Positions 1 through 7,901 of a DNA stretch of 48,796 nt are shown here, in pieces. The notes beneath the pieces were generated by a model that was not told where the DNA came from, ran no database searches, and worked only from the letters and a program-made list of their open reading frames with translations. The stretch lies in contig CAZCAC010000065.1 in NCBI GenBank assembly GCA_964496575.1, positions 1-48,796 of the forward strand. The letters are read 5' to 3'. Numbering within the stretch: the stretch's first letter is position 1; the number at the start of each line of letters is the position of its first letter. Origin of the DNA: CAZCAC01 sp964496575 (GTDB taxonomy: Bacteria > Planctomycetota > UBA1135 > GCA-002686595). The position numbers and the translations under genes are program-made.

Positions 1-66
1 CCCCCCCCCCCCCCCCCGGCCCCCCCCCCCCCCCGGGGGCCCCCCCCCCCCCGGGGGGTGGGGGGG
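1..66. other. C/G homopolymer tract at the contig edge
   Basis: The first 66 bases are long runs of C broken only by short runs of G and a single T, unlike anything else in the window. It has no codon structure and lies just before normal coding DNA. The likeliest explanation is a sequencing or assembly artefact at a contig end. A genuine low-complexity tract cannot be excluded from sequence alone. Confidence 0.75.
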
Positions 67-143
67 TCCTCCCCATCTCGGACGGTGGGATCGCGGGGCC
101 GATGCGCGACAGTTGATATTCTGTCCCCCCAGGAGTGTCCTTC

Positions 144-995
144 ATGCCCTTCACCGTCCACCTCGCCCAGATCGAACCGACACTCGGCAACCTGGAAGCG
201 AACCTCGAGCTCCACCTCGCGCAGCTCGAGATCGCCGCTTCGGCCGGGGCGGATCTCATCTTGTTCCCCGAGCTCTCGCTCACGGGGTACTTCCTCAAGG
301 ACCAGACCTCCGAGACCGCCCTCGCCGCGGACGCGGGCCCACTGGTCACCTTGCGAAAACACTCCTCGCGCATCTCGATCGGCGTCGGCTTCGTCGAGCG
401 AGCGCCCGACGGGCGGCTCTACAACGCGTACGCGATCTTCGAGGACGGGAAGCTCCTGCACGTCCACCGCAAGGTGCACCTCGTCGCTTACGGCATCTTC
501 GAGGAGAGCCGTGACTTCGCCGCCGGCGAGCGTTTCGTCGTGGCCGAGAGCAAGCACGGCCGTCTCGGCGTGCTGCTCTGCGAGGACCTCTGGCACGTCA
601 CCTCGGCGTGGCTCTACTTCCTGCAAGGGGTCGACGTGCTGCTCGTCCCCAGCGCCGGCCCGGCACGGGGTGTCTCGGCGAGCTACGAGGGGCTGGGCTC
701 GATGAACACCTGGCAGGCCCTGCTGAGCGGGGCGGCGATGCTCTTCCAGACCTGGTCGGTCTACGTCAACCGGACCGGCTGCGAGGATGGCATCACCTTC
801 GGTGGAGGCAGCCGGGTCTTCGACCCCTTCGGCCACGAGGTCGCCTGTCTCGAAGGGCTCACCTCGGGCGAGCTGCGCTACGCCATCGACCTGCACAGCA
901 ACGAGCGCGCACGCCTCCAGACCCCGCTGCGGAGGGACGAGAAGCCGTGGATCGTCCTACGCGAGTTGCAGAAGATGGACGAGGTCGATCTATGA
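144..995 (+). CDS. NAD synthetase, glutaminase subunit (nitrilase superfamily)
   Basis: This 283-residue carbon-nitrogen hydrolase is likely to release ammonia from glutamine for the NAD synthetase encoded next to it. The catalytic triad is visible as Glu43 (FPELSLTGY), Lys110 (HRKVHL) and Cys146 (LLCEDLW). The sequence after the Lys (VAYGIFEESRDF) resembles the glutaminase domain of glutamine-dependent NadE. The start is ATG 144, eight bases after AGGAG at 131-135; a GTG at 135 would overlap that ribosome site. The stop overlaps the next gene's ATG by four bases (ATGA), suggesting translational coupling. In most bacteria this domain is the N-terminal half of one fused NadE protein, so the split form is notable. 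It could be a stand-alone nitrilase, but the context argues strongly for NadE. Confidence 0.88.
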   Translation: MPFTVHLAQIEPTLGNLEANLELHLAQLEIAASAGADLILFPELSLTGYFLKDQTSETALAADAGPLVTLRKHSSRISIGVGFVERAPDGRLYNAYAIFEDGKLLHVHRKVHLVAYGIFEESRDFAAGERFVVAESKHGRLGVLLCEDLWHVTSAWLYFLQGVDVLLVPSAGPARGVSASYEGLGSMNTWQALLSGAAMLFQTWSVYVNRTGCEDGITFGGGSRVFDPFGHEVACLEGLTSGELRYAIDLHSNERARLQTPLRRDEKPWIVLRELQKMDEVDL

Positions 996-1819
996 GCACC
1001 GGGCAACTCGACATCCAGGTCGGGCTGGTCGAGGAGATCCTGGTTCGATTCCTGCGCACCGAGGCCGGCAAGTTCGGCTTCTCCCGCGGCGTGCTGGGCC
1101 TCTCGGGGGGAGTGGATTCCGCCGTGGCGGCCGCGCTCGCCGCGCGCGCCTACGGCCCGGAGAACTGCCTCGGGGTGATGATGCCCTACCGCACGTCGAA
1201 CCCCGCCAGCGAAGCCGATGCCCGGATGGTGGTCGAGACCCTCGGCATCGAGAGCCGCAAGGTCGACATCAGCGACATGGCGGACGGCTACCTGGAGGGC
1301 AACGACAGCGCCGATCGACTGCGCCGCGGCAACGTCATGGCGCGCTGCCGGATGATCGTGCTCTACGACCTCTCGGTCGAATGGAACGGGCTGGTGATCG
1401 GGACCAGCAACAAGACCGAGGCGCTGCTCGGCTACACGACGCAGTTCGGCGACAACGCCAGTGCCCTCAATCCCCTGGGCGACCTGTACAAGCACCAGGT
1501 GTACCAGCTGGCCCGCCACCTCGGGCTTCCCCGCGAGGTGATCGAGAAAGCGCCGTCCGCCGACCTGTTCAGCGGCCAGACCGATGAGCAGGAGCTCGGC
1601 TTCAGCTACGCCGAGGCGGACCGCCTGCTCTATCTCCTGGTCGACGAGCGCTACGGCGTCGACCAGCTGGTGGAAGCGGGATTCGATCGCGACTTCGTAT
1701 TGATGGTCGTGAGTCGAATCGCCTCCAGCCAGTACAAGCGCCTTCCCCCGATCATCGCCAAGCTCTCCGCGCGGACCATCAATCACGACTTCCGCTACCT
1801 GCGGTCCTGGGGGCATTGA
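992..1819 (+). CDS. nadE: NAD+ synthase, ATP-pyrophosphatase subunit
   Basis: This 275-residue protein amidates nicotinic acid adenine dinucleotide to NAD+, the last step of NAD biosynthesis, in the cytoplasm. The PP-loop signature SGGVDS is at residues 38-43. Other NadE hallmarks are GTSNKTE (adenylate/NaAD binding), a GD-ASALNP-like stretch and the APSADL-x-x-GQTDEQELG region. Length matches the ammonia-dependent NadE family, but the ATGA overlap with the upstream glutaminase gene indicates a two-subunit glutamine-dependent enzyme. The reading frame stays open upstream of 992, yet residues there look like antisense noise, so the ATG at 992 is chosen. No frameshift joining the two halves is needed. 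Confidence 0.93.
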   Translation: MSTGQLDIQVGLVEEILVRFLRTEAGKFGFSRGVLGLSGGVDSAVAAALAARAYGPENCLGVMMPYRTSNPASEADARMVVETLGIESRKVDISDMADGYLEGNDSADRLRRGNVMARCRMIVLYDLSVEWNGLVIGTSNKTEALLGYTTQFGDNASALNPLGDLYKHQVYQLARHLGLPREVIEKAPSADLFSGQTDEQELGFSYAEADRLLYLLVDERYGVDQLVEAGFDRDFVLMVVSRIASSQYKRLPPIIAKLSARTINHDFRYLRSWGH

Positions 1820-1909
1820 GCGGAGGCGACGGCTTTCCAAAGAAGCCGCGCCCGGCCGACCGAGGTCGACCGGACGCGTCCGGGGGAAGGAGATGGGGTG
1901 ATCTTGTGC

Positions 1910-2383
1910 CTAGAGACCCTGCAGTTTGCGAGAGAGCTCGTCGAGGTCGACGTCGGAGAGCTCATCCTGGGTGATCTTGCCCATCTCCTCGAACTTGCGC
2001 GTCTCGGCGATCGAGCTGAGCTCGTGCTGGGAGCCGGCGGGAAGGCCCTTGCCGGGAGGTCGCACGACCTTGTCCTTCGCCTTCTTCGTGTCGGGCCGGG
2101 CCACCGACGAGAGCGACTGCGGAAGGTCGGCGGGAAGGGGCTCGTGCTTCTCCAGGGCGGTCCGGGCGCGGATGCAGACGTCGAGGGTGCTCTGCAGGTT
2201 GGCCCGGATCTTGGTCAGGCGCTCGACGTCCGGCTCGGGGCCGGCGAGCGAGCGGCGAACCCGCGCCATGGCCACCTCCAAGAGGGCGATGAGGCAGTTG
2301 AGCTTGCGGGTCAGTCGCTCCCGGTACTCGACGGAGTTCAGGTCGGCTTCGGAAAAGGACTCGTCGTTTTCGTGATCAGTCAT
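1910..2383 (-). CDS. Uncharacterised small helical protein
   Basis: I do not recognise this 157-residue protein. It is rich in Glu, Arg, Lys and Leu and looks mainly alpha-helical: residues ~15-80 form amphipathic helices, followed by a low-complexity Lys/Pro-rich linker (~95-115) and an acidic tail ending DELSRKLQGL. There is no signal peptide, membrane segment or Cys/His metal motif. Codon third positions are strongly GC-biased, which supports real coding. It is preceded by a terminator for the sigma/anti-sigma operon, so it is probably its own transcription unit, convergent with nadE. The start ATG 2383 has no obvious ribosome site. Confidence 0.6.
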   Translation of the reverse strand: MTDHENDESFSEADLNSVEYRERLTRKLNCLIALLEVAMARVRRSLAGPEPDVERLTKIRANLQSTLDVCIRARTALEKHEPLPADLPQSLSSVARPDTKKAKDKVVRPPGKGLPAGSQHELSSIAETRKFEEMGKITQDELSDVDLDELSRKLQGL

Positions 2384-2487
2384 GAGGAAAGTCTTTCGCG
2401 GTCGGCTTGCCTATGGAACGGGAGCGGTCGCGCATCAATCCAAACCTACCCCGAGTTTCCGGATCAGGGGCAGGCCCTTCACCCCTG

Positions 2488-2516
2488 TACGAAACAAAGC
2501 CCCATCTGGGGGCTCT
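2488..2516 (-). terminator. Rho-independent terminator after the sigma/anti-sigma operon
   Basis: On the minus strand an inverted repeat with arms AGCCCC and GGGGCT and a 5-base loop is followed by a T-rich stretch (TTTGTTTC). With one G-T wobble the stem extends to 8 bp. It lies 45 bases after the stop of the anti-sigma gene and before the unrelated gene at 1910-2383. Confidence 0.55.
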
Positions 2517-2560
2517 GGAGGGAGGGGGCGGAAAAGGTTTCCGGGGGTGGACCCGGGGAT

Positions 2561-4489
2561 CTACTCGATCGCCGACTGCAGCATCAACAGGAGCTCGTTC
2601 ACGTCGACCTTGCCGATCGCGATCGTGTGCAGGCCCCGGATCTTCCCTTCCGCGACGGTCCAGGCGCCGTACTGGGCGACCCGGACCCGGTCGCTGGTGA
2701 TGCCGATGACCGCCGGATCACCCGGCTTGAGGGACTCGTCGGAGTGCATGAAGAAGACCTGCTCCGCTCCGTCGCCATAGACGAAGCGCACCCAGGTCGC
2801 CCCCGAGGGGTCCGCGCCGGTGCGCGTGCCGACGGCCTCGAAGAGGAATCCGCTGGGCGGCGCGCTCGGCGGGAGCAGTCCGAAGCCGACGGCGCCGGGC
2901 TGGTTGAGGTCGAACTCCGCCCACTGGCTGGGGCCTCCGGTCAGCTGGAGATCGGAAAGGTCTGCGTCGAACTGGAAGCTCTCGTACCAGAACTTGCGCA
3001 CCAGCAGTCCGTTCGGGGTGTGTTCCTCTTCCCGCAGGATCAACCCGCTGCTCGACTCGACGGCGATGGTGTGCACGTTTCCTCGCCCGTCGTGTCGCCT
3101 GACCTCGAGCACGGCGCAATCCAGCCCGGCGATCTTCCGCAGCACGCCCTGGTCGATCACCAGGTAGTTCTGCCAGAAGCGCTGCTGGTCGCGGATGCGG
3201 AAATCGCGGTAGCGGTAGGTGAATCCCACGCGGAAGCTCTGCAGCAGGGCGTGCTGATCCTCCAGGACCTGGGGCATCGGGGGCGCCAGGACGTCCTCCA
3301 CCTGGACGGTGAAGTTCCCCTGCCCGTCGGAGGCGACCTGTTCGAGGACCTCGAACTCGAGCACCTGACCCCCCTCCGCGCTCAGGCGATCGAGGGTGTG
3401 GCGCATCCCGCGGTAGGCCGTGACGAAGGGGGCGTCAGTTATCTTGTCGAGGAAGGTGGGGCCGGTGGTCGAGCCGATCAGGCTGTCGGCGGAGCCTCTC
3501 GACCCGGTCGGGGTGGTGGTGTTCGTGGAGGGCGCGGAGGTCGACGCGTTGCTGCCGCCCCTCGATGCGGGCGGCGCGGCGGGGGTCCCGCCGGGGCGCG
3601 AAGTGCTCGCTCCGCCGGCGCTGGCGGCTATCGCCGCTTCGAGCATCTCCGGCGTGAACGAAGCGAGGGTCCCGTGGGCGCCGCCGGTCACGTGGTCGGC
3701 GAACGACTGGGCGGTGGCGCTCAGGGCGCCCGGATCGTCGAGGAAGACGATCTCGACCAAACCGTCCGGGAACGGGAGCGGGTCCGTCGAGCCCGGACCG
3801 TCGGGGCTCTGGAAACCGATCCACAGCGCCAGCCCGGCGGCGGCGGCGGCTGCGGCGGCGATCGACCAGCGGCGGAAGGGCAGGATCTTCCCGGGGGTCT
3901 CCCGGCGCAGCTCGTCATCGACGCGCCTGGAGAGGATCGGGGGAGCGGTGAGCCGCCCCAGCTTGCCCATGAAGCGCCGGGTCATCGTGGCGGGGAGGTC
4001 GCGCAGGTCGTGATCGACTCGCTCCTCCAGCTCCTGCGGGGCGGTGGGCTGGGGCAGGACGCCGTCTTCCCGCAGCGTCGAGAAGATCGACTCGAGCCGC
4101 CGGTCCAGCTCCTGGGGAGCCCGCCGCGAGTCGAGCACCGATAGCTTCTCGACGGCGCGATCCTGGCGATGTCCGCCGTTGGCGGAGGCGACCACCTTGC
4201 CATCGAGGGTCTCCGGTGCCTCCAGATGGCGCAGGGCCATGAGGCTGGCCACGGCTCGCTGGACGCGGTGCTCCTGACCGAATCCGCGGCGGACCAGAGC
4301 GTCGAGGCCCTCGGGGGCGGGGACGGGCTGCAGCTCGGAGAGCGCCCGGGCGTGCAGCCGGAGCCGACGCGCCGTCGACGCACAGACCTCGCACCCCTGG
4401 AGATGGGTCTCCACGGGCTCCGACCACGACTCCGCCCCGGCGGCTTCCGCCACCAGCAGCTCGTGGATTCGGTCACAGGAGGAGGTCAT
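2561..4489 (-). CDS. Anti-sigma factor with fused RseB/MucB-like sensor domain
   Basis: This 642-residue protein lies directly downstream of an ECF sigma factor gene (56-base gap). Residues 29-36 form the zinc-binding anti-sigma motif HxxxCxxC (His29, Cys33, Cys36). A single membrane helix is at ~207-226 (Ala-rich, then GLALWIGF). A Ser/Thr/Gly/Pro-rich linker (~275-340) follows. The remaining ~300 residues resemble RseB/MucB: a LolA-like part with GLDCAVLEVRRHDGRG and SSGLILREEEH, and a C-terminal part with PSGFLFEAVG, VYGDGAEQVFF and a final helix like MucB_RseB_C. In E. coli, RseA holds sigma-E in the cytoplasm and separate periplasmic RseB senses envelope damage; here both appear in one chain. 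The zinc motif and context are solid, the RseB assignment rests on recalled motifs. Confidence 0.8.
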   Translation of the reverse strand: MTSSCDRIHELLVAEAAGAESWSEPVETHLQGCEVCASTARRLRLHARALSELQPVPAPEGLDALVRRGFGQEHRVQRAVASLMALRHLEAPETLDGKVVASANGGHRQDRAVEKLSVLDSRRAPQELDRRLESIFSTLREDGVLPQPTAPQELEERVDHDLRDLPATMTRRFMGKLGRLTAPPILSRRVDDELRRETPGKILPFRRWSIAAAAAAAAGLALWIGFQSPDGPGSTDPLPFPDGLVEIVFLDDPGALSATAQSFADHVTGGAHGTLASFTPEMLEAAIAASAGGASTSRPGGTPAAPPASRGGSNASTSAPSTNTTTPTGSRGSADSLIGSTTGPTFLDKITDAPFVTAYRGMRHTLDRLSAEGGQVLEFEVLEQVASDGQGNFTVQVEDVLAPPMPQVLEDQHALLQSFRVGFTYRYRDFRIRDQQRFWQNYLVIDQGVLRKIAGLDCAVLEVRRHDGRGNVHTIAVESSSGLILREEEHTPNGLLVRKFWYESFQFDADLSDLQLTGGPSQWAEFDLNQPGAVGFGLLPPSAPPSGFLFEAVGTRTGADPSGATWVRFVYGDGAEQVFFMHSDESLKPGDPAVIGITSDRVRVAQYGAWTVAEGKIRGLHTIAIGKVDVNELLLMLQSAIE

Positions 4490-4545
4490 GGGTCTTCAGG
4501 AGCGCCTTATTGGTTGATCTACTTCCTACTTCGACAGGGCTGGAA

Positions 4546-5163
4546 TCAAGCGAGGTAGTGTTTGTCCAAGACTGGAGTAAGTTCCCGGTCGAGAGCCTGA
4601 TGAGCCCTGGCCAGGCGGGATTTGACCGTTCCGAGCGAGATTTGAAGCGTTTCGGCGATCTCCTCGTAAGAGAGGTCTTCCACGTATCGGAGAATCGTGA
4701 TCACCCTCATTTTGGGTGACAGTCTCAGAATCGCCCGCTGGACCTCGCCCTCGAGCTCTCGCTTCGAGGCCGCCACCATCGGGCCGTTGCCGAGCTCGTC
4801 GCTCAGGTCGAGGTGGCCGCCGACGTCCCCGTCCGCTCCGTCGCCCTCGCGGATGGCGTCCAGGGAAGCCACCCAGCGGCTGCTGGCTCGGCGCTTGAGA
4901 TCGATGCTGGCGTTGACCGCGATCCGGTAGACCCAGCTGGAAAACTTTGACTCGAAACGGAACTCGCCGACCTTCCGGAACAGGATCCCGAAGGTCTCCT
5001 GGGCGGCGTCGAGGGCGTCGGAGGAGTTGCCGGTGATCCGGTAGCAGACGTTGTAGACCCGGTCCCGGTACTGCTCGTACAGGGCACGAAACGCCCCCTC
5101 GAGCCCGCAGGGTTCGGTGGCCTGGCACGTCCGTACCATCTCTCGATCAGGATCCGCTTTCAT
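4546..5163 (-). CDS. ECF-family RNA polymerase sigma factor
   Basis: This 205-residue sigma-70 family protein contains region 2 (~residues 25-95, with DALDAAQETFGILFRK and FSSWVYRIAVNASID) and region 4 (~140-195, RLSPKMRVITILRYVEDLSYEEIA then LGTVKSRLARA). Regions 1 and 3 are absent, as in ECF factors. It should direct RNA polymerase to an extracytoplasmic-stress regulon and be held inactive by the membrane anti-sigma factor encoded 56 bases downstream. The start ATG 5163 gives a normal ECF N-terminus. A candidate autoregulatory promoter lies about 20-45 bases upstream. Confidence 0.93.
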   Translation of the reverse strand: MKADPDREMVRTCQATEPCGLEGAFRALYEQYRDRVYNVCYRITGNSSDALDAAQETFGILFRKVGEFRFESKFSSWVYRIAVNASIDLKRRASSRWVASLDAIREGDGADGDVGGHLDLSDELGNGPMVAASKRELEGEVQRAILRLSPKMRVITILRYVEDLSYEEIAETLQISLGTVKSRLARAHQALDRELTPVLDKHYLA

Positions 5164-5182
5164 CTGACACTCTCACGAAAAG

Positions 5183-5208
5183 GACGGCTCAAATGACCCT
5201 CGGGTTCC
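5183..5208 (-). promoter_or_regulatory. Candidate ECF-type promoter of the sigma factor gene
   Basis: Reading the minus strand, GGAAC (5208-5204) is followed after 17 bases by CGTC (5186-5183), the spacing and sequence classes typical of ECF promoters (GGAAC at -35, CGTC at -10). Transcription would start about 13 bases before the sigma factor ATG. Autoregulation is common for ECF factors. Assigned by eye only. Confidence 0.4.
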
Positions 5209-5223
5209 CTGCAGAAGGGAACC
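5203..5223. repeat. 7-bp inverted repeat overlapping the candidate -35 element
   Basis: GGTTCCC (5203-5209) and GGGAACC (5217-5223) are perfect inverted copies separated by 7 bases, about 40-60 bases upstream of the sigma factor start. One arm contains the candidate -35 GGAAC. It could be an operator dyad or a pair of sigma contact sites. Confidence 0.5.
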
Positions 5224-5351
5224 TTTGGCAGAAACGGCGATTTGCAGAATCCTTTCCGGGGTGATTCTGGAAACCTCGCCAGGGGAGAGAGGGTGGCTTC
5301 ACCCTATTTCGGGAAACACATCCGGACTCCAGGCGATCGTCCGGAGAGCAG

Positions 5352-5368
5352 CCGGCCTCTTCGGCCGG
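5352..5368 (-). terminator. Hairpin just after the DxDGDG-protein gene
   Basis: CCGGCC and GGCCGG with a 5-base loop form a strong GC hairpin beginning 4 bases beyond the TAG stop of the gene at 5373-6368. No T-run follows, so this would be a U-less intrinsic terminator or an mRNA 3' stabilising stem. Confidence 0.4.
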
Positions 5369-5372
5369 ACCC

Positions 5373-6368
5373 CTAGCCTCCGACCAGCCCCAGGGGATCG
5401 AAGGTCTCGAAAGTCGTGCCCGTGGAAGATTCGCAGTCGCTCCGACAATAGCCGTCCCAGTCCGAGATACAGGCGGCATCGATGACCTCGTGGACGATGA
5501 TGCCGCCGGGATGGGACCCGACCACCATGGAGGTCTGGTAGCAGATCTCTCCGGCAGCCCAGGTGTGCGGAATCGTCCCTTCGCCATCCGGGGGGATCGG
5601 CGTGTAGATCGATCCGTTGCCGGTGTGGCCCAGCAGCAACGGCAGCGCTCGAAGCCTCTCGGTGGCCCCCCAGGCGAGGCTGGGCACCCCATCGGTCCCC
5701 GCCAGATCGACGGCGTCGGCCGCGCTGGCCTGCGACTCTCCGGGGAGATGCAGCGAGGCGAAAACCGACATGCTGCCGAAGACGTGAACCAGTGACATGT
5801 CGATGGGCAGGTCGAGGACGAGGATCGCCTCGCCCACGGTCCTGGCCGGAATCAGCCGGTACGTCGTTCCGGGGGCATAGTCTTCGGGAGGCAGGGGGAT
5901 CAGGCGTCCCGCGACGGCGACCCCGACCTGGATCTCCTTGTTCAGCGGGTCTCCGTCGGCGAGATAGACGGCGATCAACACCCGATTCTCTCCCGCTTCG
6001 CCGCGCGCGGTCATGCCCAGGTCGACCTCGGTAGGAAGGGGCGTGAAGACCGACGAGGTCGGGTCACTGTGCCGGGCGACCTCTTCCAGGTCGCTGAAGC
6101 CGTCGCCGTCGGTATCGGCGTGAAGCGACGAGGTGCCCAGGACCTTCTCCTGAGCATCGCTCAGACCGTCGCCATCGGGATCGGTGAAGACCCTCTTGCT
6201 CGCATGCACCACCCCGCCGGAGACGGCACGGGTGTTACTCGAGAAACTGACGGCCAGGAGACCCAGGGCCGCCAGGGACGCCAGGGGCAACGCGGCGGAG
6301 GACCAGAGTCGTGACAACTGAATCCACCGGCGGCTGGGGGCGCGCCTGTTCGACGGATTTACACTCAT
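5373..6368 (-). CDS. Membrane-anchored or secreted protein with DxDGDG calcium-type repeats
   Basis: This 331-residue protein has a basic N-terminus and a hydrophobic segment at ~27-46 (LPLASLAALGLLAVSF), consistent with a signal peptide or anchor. Two thrombospondin type-3-like calcium motifs follow: DPDGDGLSDAQE and DTDGDGFSDLEE (~residues 63-97). The remaining ~230 residues, with several late cysteines (CISDWDGYCRSDC near 305-318), match nothing I recognise. Such repeats normally bind Ca2+ outside the cytoplasm. It is upstream of, and co-oriented with, the sigma/anti-sigma pair, but 209 bases and a hairpin separate them, so co-transcription is uncertain. Confidence 0.75.
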   Translation of the reverse strand: MSVNPSNRRAPSRRWIQLSRLWSSAALPLASLAALGLLAVSFSSNTRAVSGGVVHASKRVFTDPDGDGLSDAQEKVLGTSSLHADTDGDGFSDLEEVARHSDPTSSVFTPLPTEVDLGMTARGEAGENRVLIAVYLADGDPLNKEIQVGVAVAGRLIPLPPEDYAPGTTYRLIPARTVGEAILVLDLPIDMSLVHVFGSMSVFASLHLPGESQASAADAVDLAGTDGVPSLAWGATERLRALPLLLGHTGNGSIYTPIPPDGEGTIPHTWAAGEICYQTSMVVGSHPGGIIVHEVIDAACISDWDGYCRSDCESSTGTTFETFDPLGLVGG

Positions 6369-6532
6369 ATGGGCAGGATGACCCAGGCAGGAGAGAGAGA
6401 GAGACTTACCAGCCTAGGAGAATGTGATGATAGGGTTACCCCCCATCGTCCGTCAAGGCTACCGCAGATCGCCCAGGGGGTGGGTAAAACCCGAATATTT
6501 TAGGATCAACGGACTCCGAAATGAGAGCCCCA

Positions 6533-6561
6533 TTCCATCCCGGCGGGCCGCTCCGTAGGAT
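6533..6561 (+). promoter_or_regulatory. Possible tRNA-Arg promoter
   Basis: TTCCAT (6533-6538) and TAGGAT (6556-6561), 17 bases apart, lie 12 bases before the tRNA. The -10 is a fair match to the housekeeping consensus, the -35 poor. Confidence 0.3.
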
Positions 6562-6573
6562 GTCCGCCCTTCC

Positions 6574-6650
6574 GCGCCCGTAGCTCAGCTGGATAGAGCG
6601 TTGGCCTCCGAAGCCAAAGGCCACAGGTTCGAATCCTGTCGGGCGCGCCA
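6574..6650 (+). tRNA. tRNA-Arg (anticodon CCG)
   Basis: A full cloverleaf can be drawn. Acceptor GCGCCCG (6574-6580) pairs with CGGGCGC (6640-6646). The D stem is GCTC/GAGC. The anticodon stem is TTGGC/GCCAA with loop CTCCGAA, giving anticodon CCG, which reads CGG. The T arm is ACAGG-TTCGAAT-CCTGT. The discriminator is G and the CCA end is encoded (6648-6650). The 77-base length is normal. Confidence 0.98.
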
Positions 6651-6671
6651 CCCCCCTCCCGGGGGGCGCCA

Positions 6672-6694
6672 GGGGCCCTCCGCGGGCCCTTTTT
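6672..6694 (+). terminator. Rho-independent terminator of tRNA-Arg
   Basis: Perfect GGGCCC arms (6673-6678 and 6684-6689) with a 5-base loop are followed by TTTTT (6690-6694), 21 bases after the tRNA CCA end. It ends transcription before the convergent glycosyltransferase gene. Confidence 0.85.
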
Positions 6695-6705
6695 CGTGTC
6701 CCGCG

Positions 6706-7884
6706 TTACTTTCCGGCGGCACCCGGCAGGCCGGCAGCACCCAGCAGGGCGGCCTCGACCTCGGCGAAGGTCGCCTCCCGGCTGAAACGAGGGCGCCGCT
6801 CCCGGCAGTTGGCGTTGAACCTCGCGCCGAGCAGCGGGTCCTCCAGCACGCGGGTGATCGCCCGGGCGAGCGCGGAGGGGTCGTGAGGGTCGATCAGGAG
6901 TCCGTTGACCTCGTCCTCGACCACCTCCGGGTTGCCGCAGACGGAGCTCGCGATCATCGGGGTCTCCAGGTGCAGGACCTCGAGCAAGGTGTGGCTGAGC
7001 CCTTCGTAGCGGCTGTTCAGCACGAAGACATCGGCGGCGCGGATGTAGAGCGGGATCTGTGCGTGGGGGACGTTGCCGAGGAAGGTGACGCGCCCCTCGA
7101 GGCCGAGCTCGACCGCGAGCGCCTTCCACGCCACCTCCATGGCTCCATCGCCGGCGACGAGCAGGTGGACATCGGCGGGAAGCTCGGTGAGGGCGCGCAG
7201 GATCCCGTCCACTCCCTTCCAGATCATCAGCCGACAGATGGTCAGGGCGTAGCGCTTGGAGGGATCGAGCTTCAGCTCGACGCACGCCTCTCCGCGGTCT
7301 TGCGCGAGCTCGTCGGGATCGGGGCCGTGGTAGGCGTTGAAGATCCGCTGCACCTTGTCCGCGGGCACGCCGTGGTGCTGGATCAGGATCTGCCGGAGGA
7401 ACTCCGAACACGCGATGATGTGTGTACACCAGCGCCACCAGGTGCGCTGCAGAAAGCGCGTCAGCTTCACCTGCCAGCCGTAGCTCTTCCCCTGGAAGGT
7501 GACGATGTCGTCGTCACCGCACCAACCCTTGCGGTGCGCGATCTCCCAGGAGCCGTCGACCATGATGCGGATGACGACCGGTTTGCGCCGCAGCTTGGCG
7601 GCGAGCACGTGCAAGAGGGCGAGGTGTTCCTGCACGTAGACGATGTCGACGTCCTTCGCTTCGGCGAGCACCGCGAAGAACGCCTTCAGGTAGCGAACCG
7701 GCAGCGGCCCACGCGGAACGGCCCGCACGAGGAACGGATAACCGCTGGGGTTCTCCTGCGAGCAGAAGGCGACGACCTTCACCTCGTGGCCGCGATCGAC
7801 AAGGAAGCGCCCGAGGCTGGGCACGTAGATCGCGGGCCCTCCGAGGTCGGGGGGGAATACGGGAGCGGTGATCAGGACGCGCAT
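6706..7884 (-). CDS. Glycosyltransferase family 4 protein
   Basis: This 392-residue GT-B fold enzyme probably transfers a sugar from a nucleotide donor to a cell-envelope glycan or lipid. The N-terminal Rossmann half begins MRVLITAPVFPPDLGG, the usual GT4 opening with a glycine-rich acceptor loop. The C-terminal donor half has AGDGAMEVAW, FLGNV and the EX7E-like motif EGLSHTLLE. Start ATG 7884 is chosen because it gives this canonical opening; AGGAGG lies 12 bases before it and overlaps the stop of purF. The upstream open frame is Arg/His-rich shadow of purF. It is likely co-transcribed with purF (17-base gap), an unusual pairing. Donor and acceptor cannot be inferred. Confidence 0.88.
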   Translation of the reverse strand: MRVLITAPVFPPDLGGPAIYVPSLGRFLVDRGHEVKVVAFCSQENPSGYPFLVRAVPRGPLPVRYLKAFFAVLAEAKDVDIVYVQEHLALLHVLAAKLRRKPVVIRIMVDGSWEIAHRKGWCGDDDIVTFQGKSYGWQVKLTRFLQRTWWRWCTHIIACSEFLRQILIQHHGVPADKVQRIFNAYHGPDPDELAQDRGEACVELKLDPSKRYALTICRLMIWKGVDGILRALTELPADVHLLVAGDGAMEVAWKALAVELGLEGRVTFLGNVPHAQIPLYIRAADVFVLNSRYEGLSHTLLEVLHLETPMIASSVCGNPEVVEDEVNGLLIDPHDPSALARAITRVLEDPLLGARFNANCRERRPRFSREATFAEVEAALLGAAGLPGAAGK

Positions 7885-7901
7885 GAAGGACTCGATCCTC
7901 C

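Noticed and set aside
985..1000. Possible frameshift breaking a fused NadE
   Set aside because: The second gene has its own ATG in the common ATGA overlap, and the first ends after a complete nitrilase domain, so two genes explain the data.
1898..4144. 748-codon plus-strand frame opposite the anti-sigma gene
   Set aside because: Composition is typical of GC-rich antisense frames; the opposite strand encodes recognisable zinc and RseB-like domains.
6391..6405. GA dinucleotide run upstream of the DxDGDG-protein gene
   Set aside because: Too short to call a functional repeat.
6436..6651. 71-codon minus-strand frame reading GFEPVAFGFGGQRS
   Set aside because: It is the antisense of tRNA-Arg, a well-known spurious translation.
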